From Cryptomeria japonica (Eukaryota > Streptophyta > Pinopsida > Cupressales > Cupressaceae), in assembly GCF_030272615.1 (NCBI RefSeq), contig NC_081410.1, positions 225,979,415 through 226,043,414 of the forward strand: a stretch of 64,000 nucleotides of DNA. Reading direction: 5' to 3'. Positions within the stretch are counted from its first letter, which is position 1. The number at the start of each line of letters is the position of its first letter. Both the position numbers and the translations under genes were made by a program. A model generated the notes under the pieces. The model saw nothing but the letters and a program-made list of their open reading frames with translations. It did no database searches and was not told the DNA's origin. Shown here in pieces: positions 45,368 through 57,050 of this stretch.

Positions 45368-46918
45368 TATTGGAAACTTGAGTTGTGTAGTTGTGTTGAC
45401 TTTGATGTCAACTTATTTGGAGTTGTCATTAATGTCATTGTGTGTTGTAGATGGTTTGAAAGTGAGTGTTTTGATATTGTCAAGTGGTCTAGTGGTGATG
45501 TTGAGGTGCTTCCAAATGATTGGTGTAGTGGAAATTTTAATATGAAACAAATAGTATTTATATGCAAGAAAGAGTATGTAATGTCCCAATGGAAGAATAT
45601 TTTACATTCCTATGTCTTGTGAATATTATGGATTCTAGTTATGGATATAATGTTTATGATTTATGTATGTTGCACTATCAAGTTTACAGGTCCTCTGTTG
45701 CTCATATGCTAGAGTTAAGTGTTGTTGTTTCTGATAATGAGATGTCTATCAAAACTGGTTTGGAGAATGCTTGGTGTTTCTTTGATATGTGTATTCAAGT
45801 GTTGTGGCATATTCATTTGGTTTGTGTAGTGTTCCAAATAAGATATCTAGTTCTATTTTGATTGACAACTGAAGTGTTGATTTGAGTTTAATGTTATCAG
45901 TTGATTTGGTTTTCGGTTGATTGAGGTGGTCTCTCTTATTTGGATCATGTATTTTTGGTCTAGATATGCATTAGATTTTGATTTTGGATGTTGATATGGG
46001 CCTCACCATGGCATGTGTAAATCCGCAGTGTGTATTTTGTATTGGAGGATGCTTTTTGCCTGACCAATTAACGTGCTTTATTGTTTATCTATATACTTTT
46101 GTTAATGTCAACTTAAGAGGATGTGTTAGTGTGTGCGGTTCATTTGAATCATTTGAAATGGATGTATTGTGATGTGTTTGGGTCCCCTTTATCTCCTCAA
46201 GTGGATGACATTTGGTATTATTGGTCTAGGTGGCCTAATTTATGTAGTATTGTTTATTTTGTCTATGCTCGAACTAGTTAAGGGTTTTTAATGAATGATC
46301 TTGTATATATAGATGTGCAGTTGTGAGTTGAGGTATATAATGTGTTTGAATTGATGTGAAGTAGATGTAAATGATATGCAAGCACATTTGATGTGAAAGC
46401 TAGTTTGTGAAGAGCTTTGATGATGATATCTTCAATGTGACAATGTTTAGAGATAGTAGTTGATGTGAGATGCGTTTACCATGATATTGGCCACTTGACA
46501 CAATGGTTCAAGAACAATTTCATGATCAAGAGATCTTGTTCATTTCAAATCATCTATTCTATTCACATGTCAAAATAAGGTGTGTTCCTTTTGGCAACTT
46601 GTGCAGTCCTTTGTATATTGCCCTAAGGTTGTGTGTCTTAGTCTTGCAAAACATATCAAGTGCAATGAGCTCCTTGGCCTTAAGCCTAAAATGTTTTAAT
46701 TGGTTATTCATATTGTGATTGTCATTCTCACTGTGGTTTTCCCTTGTTTAGAGTTTTCCACATAAATATGGTGTTCATGTGGTTATTGTTCTTTGTGCTT
46801 TAATGTTTCATAATTGTAGTAATAAGTTAATTATGGTTCGAAGTTTGATAGATCAAAAAAAGTATTTTAAGGTCTAGACAAATTCACGTCCCCTCTTAGT
46901 CTTGTGGTGTGTTCAACA
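45368..46918 (+). mobile_element. Solo LTR inserted in CopiaA RNase H
   Basis: It begins TATTGGAAACTTGAG (an expected TG now TA) and ends TGTGGTGTGTTCAACA. It is flanked by CAAAC (45363-45367) and CAAAT (46919-46923), a target duplication with one change. The RNase H reading frame of CopiaA continues on both sides, which proves the insertion. Its end resembles the CopiaA LTR end, but its start and length (1,551 bp) differ, so it is a related family. Open frames inside it are incidental. Confidence 0.78.
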
Positions 46919-47700
46919 CAAATTACATGCATAATATTTGATCTAAAATAAGTCAAATACAATAATCCACCAATCATAGATCTATAAAGCTTATGATCCA
47001 CCTCTGGAGATTCGTCATCTTTACTCAAATGACAACTAGTGACCATGGAGGTTCCAACTGGCTTACAATTCTCCATATCAAACTTCAACATCTCTTTGAT
47101 ATACTTGGCTTGAGAAATGAAAATACCATCTTCTAATTGTGCTACTTGAAAGCCAAGAAATAATAACAACTCGCCAATAATTGACATCTCAAATTCCTTT
47201 TGTATTTCTTCTGCAAACCTCTTGCAAACATCATCATCTCCACCAAAAATGATATCATCAACATATAAAACTACTATCAATAGTTTGTCACTTTCAAACT
47301 TAAAATAATGATTACTATTTGCAGTGCCCTTCTTGAAGTTCTATTAGAACAAATATTTGTCCAAACTTTCATACCAAGCTCTAGGAGCTTGCTTGAGTCA
47401 ATAAAGTGCCTTCTTGAGTCTATAGACCATATCCAAATCTTTTGATAATTGAAACCCATCTAATTGTTCAATGTAAACCTTCTTCAAGTTCTCCATTCAA
47501 TAATGTTGACTTAACATCCCTCTGATATACCTTAAAGTTATTGTAAGCAGGAAATACAAGAAACGTTCCTATAGCTTCCATCCTAGCTACTAGAGAAAAT
47601 GTTTCCCTAAAGCCTATATCTTCAACTTGTGTAGCCTTTACAAACCAGTCTTGCCTTATTTCTTGTGACATCTCCATTTTCATTCAGCTTGTTTTGGAAC
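46919..47700 (-). pseudogene. CopiaA reverse transcriptase (decayed)
   Basis: On the minus strand RT starts near 47690 (RQDWFVKATQVEDIGFRETF), shifts frame near 47468, and regains frame at 47280 with [10 protein letters not shown], the intact catalytic box. It then runs through LLFLGFQVAQLEDGIF and KPVGTSMVTSCHLSKD to the solo LTR junction. At least two frameshifts separate the parts. Confidence 0.8.
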
Positions 47701-48296
47701 ACCTACTTTGTTCCTATCACATTCTTGTCCTTCGGTCTAAGTACCAATTCCCATGTCTGATTCTTTTTTATTTGATTCATCTCTTCTACCACTATGTTCA
47801 TGTCCAACCATCATCTTTGCAGGCCTCTACAAATTTCTTTGGCTCCACCTTAGATAAGAAACAAAAAAATCTTATTCACTAGCCTTGGCTAGTCATCTTC
47901 TTGTTTGAACTTCTCTGTCTTTATCTCCAATAATCTGATCTTTTGAATGTTTTTTTTTGCACATACTTTGTAGGTGTCTTAGGTGCTATCTCAATCTCAA
48001 GTTAACCTAATTCCATTCATTACTTACTCTAACATTTGTACTTCCCACAATCCTCTCCAACCTCATGTTGTAACACTAGTATGCTTTTCTCTTTGTAGAG
48101 TATCCCAAAAAAATCCTTCATCAGATCTTGTATCAAACTTTACCAAATATTCTTCATCTCTTTTGATGTAGCACTTCCAAAGATTCTAAAATATTTGACC
48201 ATAAGTGATCTTCCATACCATAGCTCATAAGGTGTCTTTATATTGATTCACTCTCACGTGTACCCTATTAAGAATATAGATAGAAATATGTGCATC
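47701..48296 (-). pseudogene. CopiaA integrase-RT linker, strongly decayed
   Basis: Only short coding-like fragments can be followed on the minus strand. One is a remnant of the copia segment before RT, near 47700-47760, that normally reads like VPKDKNVIGTKWVF. No independent gene is seen. Confidence 0.4.
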
Positions 48297-49295
48297 TTAT
48301 TTCCAATACACATTAGGCAAGTTAGCATATTTTAATATAGTTATAGACATTTCAACAATAATTAGATTCTTCCTTTCAACAACTCCATTTTGTTGTGGAT
48401 TCCTAGGTGTAGACAATTGTCTTCTAATACCACACTCTTCACAAAATCCATCAAATTCATTGCATGTAAATTCTCCACCTCTATCAAACCTTAGATATTT
48501 GATCTTAGCCTCTACTTGATTTTCAACCATGGATTTTAACACTTTAAATCTATCTAAGGCTTCTGATTTTTCTTTTAAGAAAGTAACCCATGTCATTCTA
48601 GAATAGTCATTAATGAGAAACATAAAACACATTTCATTATTTAGTCCTCTTATCCTTATATGTCCACACAAATCTATATGAATCAACTCCAAAGGTTTTG
48701 TAGTAGAATACTCCTTATTCTTGAACATGTTCATTGTTTGTTTTCCCATCTAACATTCCTTACACATTGTATTGGCAAGGTTGATAATCTTTGGCAAATC
48801 TCTCACTACTTGAGTATAATTGATCTTCACCATGTCAAAATTAATGTGTCCCATGATTTTGCACCACAACCAACATTCATTGCTCTGCGTCAACACACAA
48901 CTACTTCCTTTGTTTTCCTTAATGTAATAGACATTGTCATTTGTTCTTATACCTTCTATAACTAAGCTTTTGAAAACTACTTTTTTTATCTCACATCTGG
49001 ACCCATGAAATATGATCTTGTAACCTTTAATGCACATCCGACTCAGACTCAAAATATCATGTCTTAAACACTTAATGTAATAAACATCATCTATCTTATG
49101 CTTACCATCAATGGATATGGTTCCTTTACCATAAATACATGCAACCTCTTCACCAGCAAACTTCATTGATCCATCGTCATACTTTTCAAAGCCAAGGAAG
49201 TTCATTTTGTCACCTATCATATGATTTGAACATCTGGAATAAATTATCCAAGCTTTAGGTTCTTCTTTCGCATGTAGTGAAGTCCTTACCATCAT
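48297..49295 (-). pseudogene. CopiaA protease, pre-integrase and integrase
   Basis: On the minus strand the frame from 49295 begins at the protease with WIIYSRCSNHM, where D-S-G is expected. The catalytic Asp codon is now Tyr and the Gly is Arg. The GAG-pre-integrase zinc region has lost one His. After a stop at 48750 integrase continues (HIDLCG, RFDRGGEF, NGVVERKN), so the DDE triad is still readable. The frame stops at 48297. Confidence 0.8.
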
Positions 49296-49419
49296 TGATC
49301 TTTCACTCTTCTCTTCATCATGCAGAGTATCGGACCTTTCATTATCCTTTTTCTTTTATGGCTAAAAATAAAAATTCATCATTTCAGTCATCACAATCTT
49401 CATTTTTTGATGAATGGGT

Positions 49420-50333
49420 CTACACTGAATAAAAACTCTTCTTAGGTTTGTCTAAGTCATCTATTCTTTTATTTACGTCATTTCTAAAATTATCCTTTCT
49501 CTTGTTATCATCATCAAGTCTCTTATAGTCATCTTGCTTGAAAGGACATCTAGCAACATAATGACCAATTCCTCCACAATTGAAACATTTAAAGGGAAAT
49601 TTACCTTTGTATTTTTTGGATCCTCTCTTTAGTCTTCTCACAAAGTTTGCTTCCTTGTCCTTTGAAGCATTTTTTGCTACAGGTACATCTTCAATCTTTT
49701 TGGTAGCTTTGAATGTAGCATCCTTCTTAACATTATTGCAATTTTCAAACTCTAGTATCTCAAAAGCAGAGATTGATCCATAGAGTTGATCCAAGGTCTA
49801 TGTATCCATATTAGGACTTTTCTCAACAGCATACAACTTAAGTCTATAGGATATAGGCAATGTTTTGATTACTTTACTCACAACCTCATTTTCTTCCACA
49901 GTTTTGCCGATACCTTTGCACTTACTACCTCATTCACTTGATGCAAGTAACTATTAATGTTCTCATCTTCAAACATCCTCGAAGCCTCAAATTTATACTT
50001 TAGATCTTGCATCTTGACTTGCTTAATCTTCTTATCTCCTTCATAAATGTTGCTCAGTTTATTCCAAACTTCCCTTGCAAACATGTAGGACATGACCTTC
50101 AGGAGCTTTGAATCACTCAAACCACTAATATGTGTGTTTCTTGCCTTGCCATTATATTCATGCAACCTGATCTCATCCGTAGTAGAAGGACCACCAGTTG
50201 GAGGAGTATAACCATTCTTAACAACATCACATATTCCAAATAGCATAGAATCCAAATAATATGCCATATGCTCCTTCCAAAAGGAGTAATTTCCATCAAA
50301 CTTTGGTACTTTGTCACTATTGTCTTGTGCCAT
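49420..50333 (-). pseudogene. CopiaA Gag
   Basis: It starts with MAQDNSDKVPKFDGNYSFWK at 50333. It continues with UBN2-type Gag sequence (VWNKLSNIYEGDKKIKQVKM) to a shift near 49878, then resumes to a CCHC knuckle CFNCGGIGHYVARC near 49580. It ends at 49420. The start lies 60 bases after the PBS, as usual for copia. Confidence 0.8.
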
Positions 50334-50378
50334 CCTCGACCTTTCTCAAGCGATTAAGCTTTTCCTAGAGGAACCTTT

Positions 50379-50390
50379 CTCTAATACCAA
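50379..50390 (-). other. CopiaA primer-binding site, degenerate Met type
   Basis: On the minus strand TTGGTATTAGAG follows the LTR end after one base. It differs from the standard TTGGTATCAGAG by one C-to-T change. Confidence 0.8.
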
Positions 50391-50391
50391 T

Positions 50392-51959
50392 TGTTGAACA
50401 CACCAAAAGACTGAGAGGGGGGGATGAATCGGTATTAAGAAAATTCTTATTAAATTTCAATCATAAACCTTTATCAATTATCTTTAGCCATTCAAACACT
50501 AATGAAAGATGAAGCAATAAACACCAAACACATGAACACTAGATATTTACGTGGAAAACCCAATATGGGAAAAACCATGGTGAGAATCATACTCAATATA
50601 TGAATAAGTGAATAAAATATTTTAGGCACAAAGCCAAGGAAACTCACTACTCCTCATTTGGTCTTGCAGGCTAATGTGCACAACCTTAGGACAAGATGTA
50701 ATGGACTTTCAGGTTGAGACGAACAATCTCATGGCAAGATACAAATTTGCATGAGCTACCAAAAGGATTCATTGTCTTCCAAAAAGAACAAAGGAATGAT
50801 AAATTGAAATTAATAAGATCTCATAATCATGAAACAATCCTTGAACCTTTGATTCAAGCGACCAATATCATGACAAACACAACACTCACATTCATTGCCT
50901 CAAAAGATTGTCATACTAAAAGATATCACCATCAAGGCTCATCACAAACTCATATTTGCACTTATGCTTTCCACATATACTTTCACATCACTTTCACTCA
51001 ATATACACTCAAATTCACACATCCACACATATGTTTATATCATCTTATTCATTGAAACTCTCAACTAGGTCCACTAGGTCGGTCACAAACAAAATAAACA
51101 TAATTTACACAAAGTGTGGCCACCTTAAGAAACTATGCTAAATGTGGTCCACTCCAAGAGATAAAGAGGACCCAAATACATCACATTATGTCTTCCTAAG
51201 TTGATTCCAATGGACCACGCACAGCAACACATCTTCCAAAGTCAGCATCAAACATAACATGTAGATAAACAATAAAGCACTTTAACCAGTCAACCCAAAA
51301 ACATTATCCAATGTAAATGCCTTAATGTGGATCTTTGCATGCCACTATAGACCCATAAAAACACTTTAACACAACCTCCAATGCATATCCAACCCAGAAG
51401 TATGATCCAAATAAAATGAAGCAACTGAGTCAGTCAAAGACCAACACAAATGATAACGTTGATCAACAAAACAACATAACTTCACTTGCTGAGAAAACTA
51501 ACACTTAAATTTTGAACTAGAACACTTCATGAACATATCCTTCAAGCCACAACACAAGAAACAATACTGTGGAGAGATGCAAAGCATTCTCTGGACCAAT
51601 AATGACAAACAACCTCACTGTCAGCAAACTACAACAACCAACTTCAACACTTCAAATGATGAGGACCTTAAAAATAATAGTGTAATTTTCACAAAACATA
51701 GATACTAAATCCAAAACCACAAATCATATCTTCAAAAGCGAAGGAATGCAAAGCATTCTCCCATAAAGACAAAAAATATTTTTTCCTACATATTTCAGCT
51801 TCCAATATTGTCACCTTCTAGAAACACCACATACTCACTCAATATCACCACCAGAAATCATAACATTTGAACACTCATTTTCAGACCTTTACATATCAGG
51901 CAGCAAACCACACATATCAGTTTGACATCAAAGACAACACTAAACTCACGTTGCTAACA
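50392..51959 (-). repeat. 5' LTR of CopiaA (1,568 bp)
   Basis: On the minus strand it begins TGTTAGCAACGTGAG at 51959 and ends GTGTGTTCAACA at 50392. It carries the C-rich block TCATCCCCCCCTCTCAGT near its end. It aligns with the pieces of the 3' LTR. Confidence 0.85.
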
Positions 51960-51964
51960 ATCCA
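51960..51964. repeat. Target-site duplication of CopiaA, right copy (ATCCA)
   Basis: It is identical to 39320-39324. Confidence 0.85.
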
Positions 51965-52370
51965 AACATAGAAATTCCATACATTCACCAAACTGAAAAA
52001 CATCAATAGATGGAAAACAAAGATTATACCCAATGCATAAGAAAAAGGACAAGATATTGATAATAATTAAATGGAAAATTCTTAATCAGATACTACAATA
52101 CTACCCACTTCATTTAGGGTACTAAAGATCATCGAGTAGGTCTTGAACAAACATTTCATTGACCTAACCCTAGAGACATAAAATAGGGGATGAAAAAAGA
52201 ATATTCTAAACATACCTTTTCAAGTTAGAACAATTGCACCATAGTGTATCATAAATAAAACAAAAACTAGAAATAGCTCATCGAAAAAAGAGCCCTCGGA
52301 GAATAATGGGTAGAAAATGACAAGATGGGAAAATTGCAAGAACAATTAATGCACTCACTTAGCTAAAATC
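51965..52370. other. Unassigned AT-rich sequence
   Basis: This continues the sequence interrupted by CopiaA. No frame, repeat or RNA gene is recognised. The end includes a TATA-like box for the ORF that follows. Confidence 0.5.
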
Positions 52371-52379
52371 TATAAATAC
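52371..52379 (+). promoter_or_regulatory. TATA box before the decayed accessory ORF
   Basis: CTATAAATA lies about 135 bases before the ATG at 52512 (MSTPILVDIC). A CACAAAACCCTAGC-rich leader lies between. This is a canonical spacing for a plant promoter. Confidence 0.5.
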
Positions 52380-52511
52380 ATCATACCATTGCCACTAACA
52401 CTCACTTGTTTTGTTGCATACAATATCTATTCACATGCATTCATATCTATCTCTTCTCCACAAAACCCTAGCACATACAAGCATTTCATTGAAAAATTAA
52501 GACCATCCACA

Positions 52512-55440
52512 ATGAGCACTCCTATTCTTGTTGATATTTGTCAGAAGCTTAGGCCTAAATACAACAAAATTCCATACAAGGCAATGGAGATAGACTCAAT
52601 GTGGACATTTTCTAAGGTGCCCATGGATATAATCTACATTGAAGGCATCCAAAAATATATCCATGCTCCCTTAATGGAGATAGATCACATGAATTTTGAC
52701 ATTCTTGGACACAACCTACTATAATCGTGCACATAGAGCTACATGCCACAATATAGAAAGATAACAAAAAAAGATTGATGTTTGGAGGGAGTTCTTAAAA
52801 TTTATTGTGCAAGAGGAATGGGTCCACATCATCTTGAGCCATGTCCGCAACTAATACCTCTACTTGGACCAGCCCTACCAAATCACAAAAGATGTAATTA
52901 AGAAAGTTATAGACCTATGGGCACAAGGATAAGAACCACCAAAGAAGGCTATCAAAAATGTAGAGGTGACCAAGCTGACCAAAGCCACCTATGATGAGAG
53001 AAGTTTGGACATAACAAAGATTACAAATCCTGCAATCCAAACATGCCACCATGGGCATAGCATATAAGGTATATTACACAAATTGAGAAGATTTAGTTAC
53101 CACCACAGCCATTCACGCAACATATCAAATGGTAGTGGAGGGAAAGACATCAACCTCTATGAGGTTTTATGGTAGGAGCTACTAGAGAACATTGAGTGCA
53201 CAAAGCAATCTCACTGCCAGTTTAGGTATGGGACCTTTCTCATGGGCCTTACCTTTTACTTTAAGAATGAGATACCATCCTTAATGAGCAATATTTGGGA
53301 CACTACTTGGTTGATTGTTGCCCAAATCCAAGACTATGTCCAACATTTTAAGGAGGCTACATCATATGGCCACATATTGGGTTATATTCAAATACCTTCA
53401 ACAAAAGTTCCAAGATAGAGAATGCATATCCTATGATGTGATCCATAGATACATAAAGAATATTGTCTTTCTAGTAGATAAGGTCTAAATCTTTATAGAG
53501 GCATTAGAACCCGAAACCTCATGGATACCACAATTTCCCTATGAGGTGACAGATGTGGAGATTGAATCATATGCCACCACATTCCTCAGTCTTCTTAAAG
53601 ACCCACAAGTAGAAAGTTTCACTGCATACCAAGAATACACGAATAATATGGCCAAAAAGAAACCCAGGGAGTATTTTGAGAAGAACTAAGAAAAGCTACA
53701 TGAGAAATGAAGCATACCAAAGAAGGATACAGAAGAACAAAGCACATCAACCCTTCAAACGTTCAAAAAACTCCAATTAGGAAAACCTCCCGAAGAATTC
53801 ACACAACTGGAAAGTAGTAGGCCAAGAAAAAGAAGACTCCCCACTACACCCCAATAAAGGAACAAGCAAAAGAGGATGCATCATAAACCCTACTTCAAAT
53901 GAGTGGAGAAAAGATAAAATAGGAGGAAAGGAAAGGCACCAAGAGAGGTCTCCCTAAAGATAGTAGATGTAGAAGAGGAGAAAGACACATTGGAGGACAC
54001 TTCCCTCCTAGAACAAGTCTCGCCACTAGTAGACAAGGCCAACTCTATAGTGGTTTGCTTCACAAAGAGGTCCTAGCATGACATTGTAGAAGTACACTAA
54101 TATGGAAGCCCTCAATAAATTAATTAGTGAAAGGGCCCTCCTTCAGTACATGGTAGCATCCAACACAACATTGAAGGATCTAATAGACCACCTTCTAGAG
54201 TCCTTGGCTATCTCATTGAAGGCAAGAAGGGAAAAAGCAGTAAGAGAAGAAAAACTAATGGACCTAGTAATCAGGTAAATAGCCCCTATAGTTACACCCA
54301 TGAACAAGTGAAGGATTGTGGAAATATAAATAGAGGAACTTTGGGTTAAACAGAGATTAGAAAAAATGACAATGGAGAAGATGGAGGTCACTAAAATGAT
54401 CTAAGCAGAGATAAGGGAAGCTACAATGAAATCCTACCAGAATTGCATGAGGAAGAAGCAAAATATAAAGTGACTTCTTCAAATTTCACCCAACCACAAC
54501 AAGAAACATCTTCTCCTTTGCAATCAGAGACACCTTCATCCTTTACAACCTCCCCTATGTAGTCCTTAGAGGATTTCTTGGCCAAACAAAAGCAAATATA
54601 GCCAATAACCTCTCAACAGCTACTTCAACTTCCACTAATAGGTTCACAGGTAGATATTGAGAGCATCTCACCCCCTGACAAATTTCAACTAGTGGATATA
54701 CTACATCAAACAGAAAGGGAGTAAATCTTGAAATAATATGTGGAGAGCTTCAATCACCTAAAAGATATTGTATAAGAGATTCAGAATGGTTTTCCTCATT
54801 TACAAGGGGACTCCTCCCAACCCCTAGTGGTACAATTGGAGCTTTTGATAGATAGGATCATCAAAGATGTACACAACTGCAAAAGAAAAAAAGGCAAGAA
54901 CAAATACTTGCAAATATACAAAGAAAAAGATAGATGAAGAGAGGGGAAAATATGCCACCACAAACTACCCTTGAAGCTCACATTAGTACATTGAAAAATA
55001 TTAAGGGGGATATCAATGCCCTCTACCAATGTTTCTTGCAATGGCCTACAATTGTACCTCCAATTAAGGAACAAATGGATCAATTGGAAGTATAGATAAT
55101 CCAAAGGGTGATAATATATGATGCATTACAAGATAGGTTAGTTCAAGGTACAAATTGAAACTCTACATGCACAGTCCCACCAACTTCAGGATCAAAGGGA
55201 TCAAACATATTATAAATTTCCACCAAGGGAAGTAGTCAGTCTACAATGAGCCTATATCTTTGCAATTCTTCAAGAGGCCTAGTAGTTAGCCTAGAAGATT
55301 CAAATCCCAAACACACTTTAGAGGTAGTGTGGTTACTTATGCACATCCGAGAACATAGCCATCAATCACAATTGGCCAAAACACAATGGGACAATAATTT
55401 TTCCAATTTGAAGATCTATAAGGATATTATCCCTTCATAG
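52512..55440 (+). pseudogene. Decayed accessory ORF next to an LTR, family not recognised
   Basis: Translation from ATG 52512 (MSTPILVDICQKLRPKYNK) is open for about 70 codons and then needs many frame changes. Coding-like phrases continue: NIECTKQSHCQFRYGTFL and VTDVEIESYATTFLSLLKD. From 53650 it is rich in Lys/Glu (KKKPREYFEKN, RPRKRRLPTTP). Near 54100-54250 charged heptads suggest a coiled coil (LKARREKAVREEKLMDL). The end lies just before a polypurine tract and LTR. The plan resembles the Gypsy2 accessory ORF, but I see no clear sequence match. Confidence 0.45.
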
Positions 55441-55471
55441 TAGAGTTGTCTTGAGGACAAGCCAACATTTT

Positions 55472-55960
55472 GAAAAGGGGGATGATGTTGGCAAGAAAAA
55501 AAATTAGACACAGTCGAGCGAACCTTACTACATTCCACTATAAAGAATTTGTGGAGCTTAAGATTCAAACGACCGTGTCATCTAGGATAGGGACAGAATA
55601 TATGGTCATGTCCCATCCTCTAGATATATATTTAGGAAAAGACACATGTAACAAAGTGGATATATAGACATTAATATTGTAAGGATGAAACAAAGATAGT
55701 AGAAGAGATGTATATATGATGTAAAAGGGGATATAAGGATAAATAGATGTACTTGGTTGATCTTGATAGTACAAATATACCAGATCTCTATATAATATGT
55801 GTTATTGTATATTTTTATGTGTTTAGTTAACTAGTTACTACTATATCTAGATTAACTCCTTTCTCCCTTTATATAACTGAGTTTGAGATATAAATACAAC
55901 ACTCAAAAAATATTTGGGGCTCAAAACTTCAGTCTGTGTTCCCCATTTTTATTTCTAACA
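55472..55960 (+). repeat. Polypurine tract and LTR (about 475 bp)
   Basis: GAAAAGGGGGATGA is followed by TGTTGGCAAG at 55486. The putative LTR ends TTTCTAACA at 55960 and has a TATA box (TTTATATAACTGAG) near 55867. No matching 5' copy is present between 51965 and 52500, so the element is truncated or the copy lies elsewhere. No clear primer-binding site follows the LTR. Confidence 0.55.
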
Positions 55961-57050
55961 ATTAGCTTACATTTGAGGTTAAATCAACGAAGGACTCATT
56001 AAAAAGTACCCAAATGGCACAAGTGGAGGTAGAAGATCAACTTGATGCAGTAGATTTACTAAAGGGAGTAAGAGAATGAAGCAAGGACTTAAGGAAATCA
56101 AGTAGGTTATTGTTTTGTTTGATGGACCTCAAAAAGATTTTTATTTAGATAAATTTCCAAAAAAAAAACAACAGATGCAAGTGAAGATTGGTCTAACTAG
56201 ATAAACAAGATTAATTTTCAATATTTGCAAATAATCCATTTTTTTTAAATGGATGCAGAAATATCTTTTGATCGTCGAGATCTTACCTTATTCAAATTTT
56301 ACAACTTGTGATAATATCATAGTGGCAAAACAATAGATGCCTCATCAGGCAAAACAATAGATGCCTCATCACAATAAGGATCAAAGACTGGAAATTGCAA
56401 ATTATCAGTATTGATATAGGATACAGGGGAAATTTTCAAATAAATAAAAAGTGCTCCATTGGATACCAATTTTGATTATCAAAAAAGATTGATTGGCAAT
56501 TAATAGCGAGAGATTTGATTATCTCCATTATTATAGCTTATGGTACAAAGGTGTTATTCATAGCAAAAATTTATGGCATGATTTTTGTTATAATGAAAAG
56601 TAGCAAGAAAATGAAGGAGAATAATACAATCTGTAGTAAAGGAAACTTTTTTTTTTTAAATTCAAGATTGTCTATGCATAAGAATATAGGATCTAGGTTC
56701 ACATCATTAGAAGAATATATGACATTCTTAATCTCAAGAATGCTAGAAAAGATATTTGAAGAGTTGATATTCAAATATATAGTGCTTTGATAATTGTGAA
56801 TTCACAACATATGCAATCTCCCTTGAAACCCAGACAGCCTTTTGGATCAAAACCTAGGTGAGTCAATTGATATCATATATGTGGATTACAAATACATTGA
56901 AGAATGCAATGATTCAAACTTTGCTACATTGGTAAATGTGTACTTCTCAATGAATGGCAAGAAATTGTCAAAGGGTTGTCATCCATAAAAGATTAACAAT
57001 TTGCTAAATAGGGCAATAGTAGTTTTATCTCCTAATATTGGCATGATATC
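55961..57050. other. AT-rich sequence with weak coding-like remnants
   Basis: A 25-base unit (GGCAAAACAATAGATGCCTC plus ATCA) is tandemly duplicated at about 56323-56371. A plus-strand 91-codon frame at 56515-56790, and phrases downstream (YKYIEECNDSNFATLVNVYF, near 56890), may be remains of an old gene or element. I cannot identify them. Confidence 0.35.

Larger units (their letters stand above)
39325..51959 (-). mobile_element. CopiaA: Ty1/copia element on the minus strand with three nested insertions
   Basis: The 5' LTR is 51959-50392 and the 3' LTR spans 44488-39325. A degenerate Met-type PBS (TTGGTATTAGAG) is at 50390 and a polypurine tract (GACAAAGGGGAAAAT on the minus strand) lies before 44488. 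Gag, integrase, RT and RNase H are in copia order and heavily mutated. A solo LTR (39681-40769) and a 2.5-kb LTR element (41441-43925) interrupt the 3' LTR; a plus-strand solo LTR (45368-46918) interrupts RNase H. The 5-bp duplication ATCCA is intact. Confidence 0.85.
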
